35,031 bases of DNA, taken from Deltaproteobacteria bacterium. GTDB taxonomy: Bacteria > Desulfobacterota > Desulfarculia > Adiutricales > Adiutricaceae. The notes beneath the pieces were generated by a model. It was not told the DNA's origin, did not search any database, and was given only the letters and a program-made list of their open reading frames with translations. The stretch is taken from positions 1 through 35,031 of the forward strand of contig JAITII010000085.1 in the NCBI GenBank assembly GCA_031279515.1. Direction: 5' to 3'. Position numbers and translations under genes: made by a program. Shown here piece after piece: positions 33,021 through 35,031 of the stretch; within the stretch, counting starts at the first letter, position 1, and each line of letters begins with the position of its first letter.

Positions 33021-35031
33021 ATGAGCCAAGAACTCGTAAGTTTTTTGAACTTTACCTTTAAAAATAACCAGGTCGAGACCAAGGTCATAGATGATTACTC
33101 CACCAAAGTCACTAAAGCCATCCGCTGGCAACTCAACTGGCGCGAGTACCTAAGTGACCTGGCTAAGCAGGGCATCTACGCTGACATGGAACACAGGCCA
33201 TCTCTGCGCCGCTACTCCTCTCCCCAGCCCAGTGAGGAATTGTACAAGGATCTTTCGGCCTTCCAGAATGAAATGCGCCAGACCATAGCTGACATCGTGG
33301 AAACGAGAAAGATCCCTCCCAATCTCTGGAAAAGGATCTTAAAGGAATCCGATGGTTTTACGGTGATGCTCTCACCACCTGGTTCCTTTGAAGGAGACAT
33401 CACCCCCAGAAACATTGGGGACCTTAACCTCCAGTACACCTACGATGCGCCTACTTACCGCAATTGCATAATGGGGATACTTAGGGATTTAATCGTTAGT
33501 GGAGGCATCTTTAAGCTAAGAACCTATCCTGACGGCAGGTTCTACTACGATCCCAACTTACAGGCACCGCCTGGAGGTACCTTAGATAATAGCCTAGGCC
33601 CTATTGACAATGTCTGCCCAGCTGACGACTTTCCTGCGCCAACACCAGTTGAGGAAAACCCCCAGGAGGTGCGCTTCTCTTTCATGATAAGCGATTTGGA
33701 AGAGCCCTCCCCACCCCCCAGGCCCAAGAGTCCTCCAAATACAAATAGGCATCTTGGCGATCAAAATAACTCTAAAGGTATCTTACCCCCACCTGCCCTG
33801 GCTAGTAATGAGGTGGCTCCCTTAGATAGTCTTCTTTTAACCAACCCCCTCTCAGACGAGGCCCCCTTAGAATTAAAGAACCCGGTACAAGATCCTCTAA
33901 ATGTCCCAAATACCAAAGACCAAGGGGATGATGAGGTCTTAGAGCTCACTAGTTTCAATAAGGAACTAGTACAAGAAAGCCAGGAAGCTCCCTTAAGTGA
34001 AGAGGCACAGCTGGAAGACCTTAAAGGTTTTTCCGGGATCATAGAAAACCTTAAAGGCCCCTCAGATAAGGAGCTGGCGCTTACCCCAACGGAATCTTTA
34101 ACTGAAGGTGAATTACTCCTTTCCTCAGGCCCGGCTCCAGAGGAAGAGCTTATCCCCGATGCCCCAATAAGTTTAAGCCTAGAGCCTCAAAACGGCCATC
34201 CTAGCCAAGAGAAGACAGCCCAATATCAGACAGCCGATGCTCAGGCCGATGATCTGACAGATGATCACAACTATGCTAAGGCCGATGATCTGACAACCTT
34301 AGACCTCACATCTCCTTTGACAGAGGCCCCAACCGAGACCCTTGTCTCCTCTCCTCCAGACCAGAGTGTACCCAAGACCCAGGATGATAATACTGGCTAC
34401 CAGACGGACTTCAAAAACCCGAGCTGCGATGATATTTTAGACCTCAGTGTGGCTATTTCAGCACCCATGGAGGATACTAGCGACTCCGAGGAACTTCTGC
34501 TCTCCGCCCCCTACGCTGAGAGTATGGACGAAGCTCTTGACACTACAGGCGGCCAAGAGCAGCTAGAAGCACCAGCTGCTTCTTATGCCCCTGAAATTTT
34601 AGAATCTTCAGATATTGCCCCTTACGAGTCCCCCCAGGAACTTAAGGAGCCTACTTCCGAAATAACTAAAGAAGCTCCCTTCCTAGACGCAGCTAGCCCT
34701 TCTCTGCCGCAAGAAAGCTCTCTGGCATCTTCCCCAATAGAAGCCCCAATGCCTCTTGAGGAAACCGAAGCATCCTTTCATGAACCTTTAGAGCTACAAG
34801 GCGCCTTACAAGAAGAGGGAGACTTAGAGCAAAAGGTCCTTTCCGACAATTCTACCCCCCCAGCTGAAACCCATAAATCTTCAAGCGAGATGGCCGCGGC
34901 CCAAACCGCACCAGACACTATGGTAGAGCCAAGAGCTCTTGAGCTTACCAACGCCTTAAAAGAAGAATCCCAAGACCTGCCTCTTGAAGAAAGCGCTGAC
35001 GATAGCACCTCTTCCGCTTTAGCCACTAGAG
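33021..35031 (+). CDS. Very long acidic, Pro/Ser-rich protein, partial at the window edge
   Basis: An uninterrupted frame runs from ATG 33021 to the last base of the window (670 codons, no stop), so the gene continues outside. I do not recognise the product. Residues 1 to about 190 look like a folded domain with many Tyr/Trp/Leu and mixed charge: AIRWQLNWREYLSDLAKQG, RKIPPNLWKRILKE and a basic-aromatic end FKLRTYPDGRFYYDPN. From about residue 195 onward the sequence is dominated by Glu, Asp, Pro, Ser, Leu and Ala, with recurrent short EAPLEE-like phrases, and is probably disordered. No signal peptide or membrane helix is seen. AGAG six nt before the ATG is a modest ribosome-binding site. It could be a scaffold, surface or secreted-effector type protein, but nothing in the sequence decides. 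Confidence 0.85.
   Translation, partial: MSQELVSFLNFTFKNNQVETKVIDDYSTKVTKAIRWQLNWREYLSDLAKQGIYADMEHRPSLRRYSSPQPSEELYKDLSAFQNEMRQTIADIVETRKIPPNLWKRILKESDGFTVMLSPPGSFEGDITPRNIGDLNLQYTYDAPTYRNCIMGILRDLIVSGGIFKLRTYPDGRFYYDPNLQAPPGGTLDNSLGPIDNVCPADDFPAPTPVEENPQEVRFSFMISDLEEPSPPPRPKSPPNTNRHLGDQNNSKGILPPPALASNEVAPLDSLLLTNPLSDEAPLELKNPVQDPLNVPNTKDQGDDEVLELTSFNKELVQESQEAPLSEEAQLEDLKGFSGIIENLKGPSDKELALTPTESLTEGELLLSSGPAPEEELIPDAPISLSLEPQNGHPSQEKTAQYQTADAQADDLTDDHNYAKADDLTTLDLTSPLTEAPTETLVSSPPDQSVPKTQDDNTGYQTDFKNPSCDDILDLSVAISAPMEDTSDSEELLLSAPYAESMDEALDTTGGQEQLEAPAASYAPEILESSDIAPYESPQELKEPTSEITKEAPFLDAASPSLPQESSLASSPIEAPMPLEETEASFHEPLELQGALQEEGDLEQKVLSDNSTPPAETHKSSSEMAAAQTAPDTMVEPRALELTNALKEESQDLPLEESADDSTSSALATR

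Overview
The window looks like part of a chromosome from a motile, Gram-negative bacterium. It carries an OmpA-type outer-membrane protein, Lgt, an outer-membrane-type lipoprotein and two transmembrane chemoreceptors. The gene content and the HAMP-less chemoreceptors would fit a Desulfobacterota (delta-proteobacteria-like) lineage, but this is an inference and no rRNA is present to test it. Coding stretches are moderately GC-rich. Intergenic stretches are AT-rich, unusually long (up to about 1.3 kb) and contain several minisatellite-like repeats, which gives a loosely packed, possibly decaying genome texture.

Left part (1-4582): an OmpA/TSP3 protein with its own promoter and a strong terminator, then lgt with a lysine-rich tail, overlapping an ABC exporter. 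This is followed by a repeat-filled gap.

4583-11142: six tightly overlapping genes in the order DUF4129, DUF4350, MoxR AAA+ ATPase, DUF58, SpoIIM-like, RDD. This is a recognisable MoxR/DUF58 island: an ATPase, a vWA-type partner and several membrane proteins. A 40-bp tandem repeat runs across the stop codon of the last gene. An SLC10A7/YfeH-type transporter and an unrecognised 267-residue protein follow, ending at a strong terminator.

13402-17089 (minus strand): a dCache chemoreceptor, cytidylate kinase, and a tRNA-Glu/tRNA-Lys pair with a TTGACA promoter and its own terminator. 17090-18219 is gene-poor and holds a GC-rich 26-bp minisatellite. 18220-19946 (minus) carries an IS1634-like transposase homologue with a damaged catalytic triad, translationally overlapped by a 67-codon ORF. 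Upstream of that is a terminator-bearing leader or small-RNA candidate. A second, 4-helix-bundle-type chemoreceptor and a stand-alone FMN glutamate-synthase-like protein follow, also on the minus strand.

25414-30726: topA, about twice the usual length, because its C-terminus holds 21 tandem zinc-ribbon modules that alternate between two subtypes. This is the most striking feature of the window. The right end has a lipoprotein (minus), about 1.3 kb of AT-rich DNA, and a very long acidic, Pro/Ser-rich protein that starts at 33021 behind a hairpin-rich leader and is still open at the window edge.
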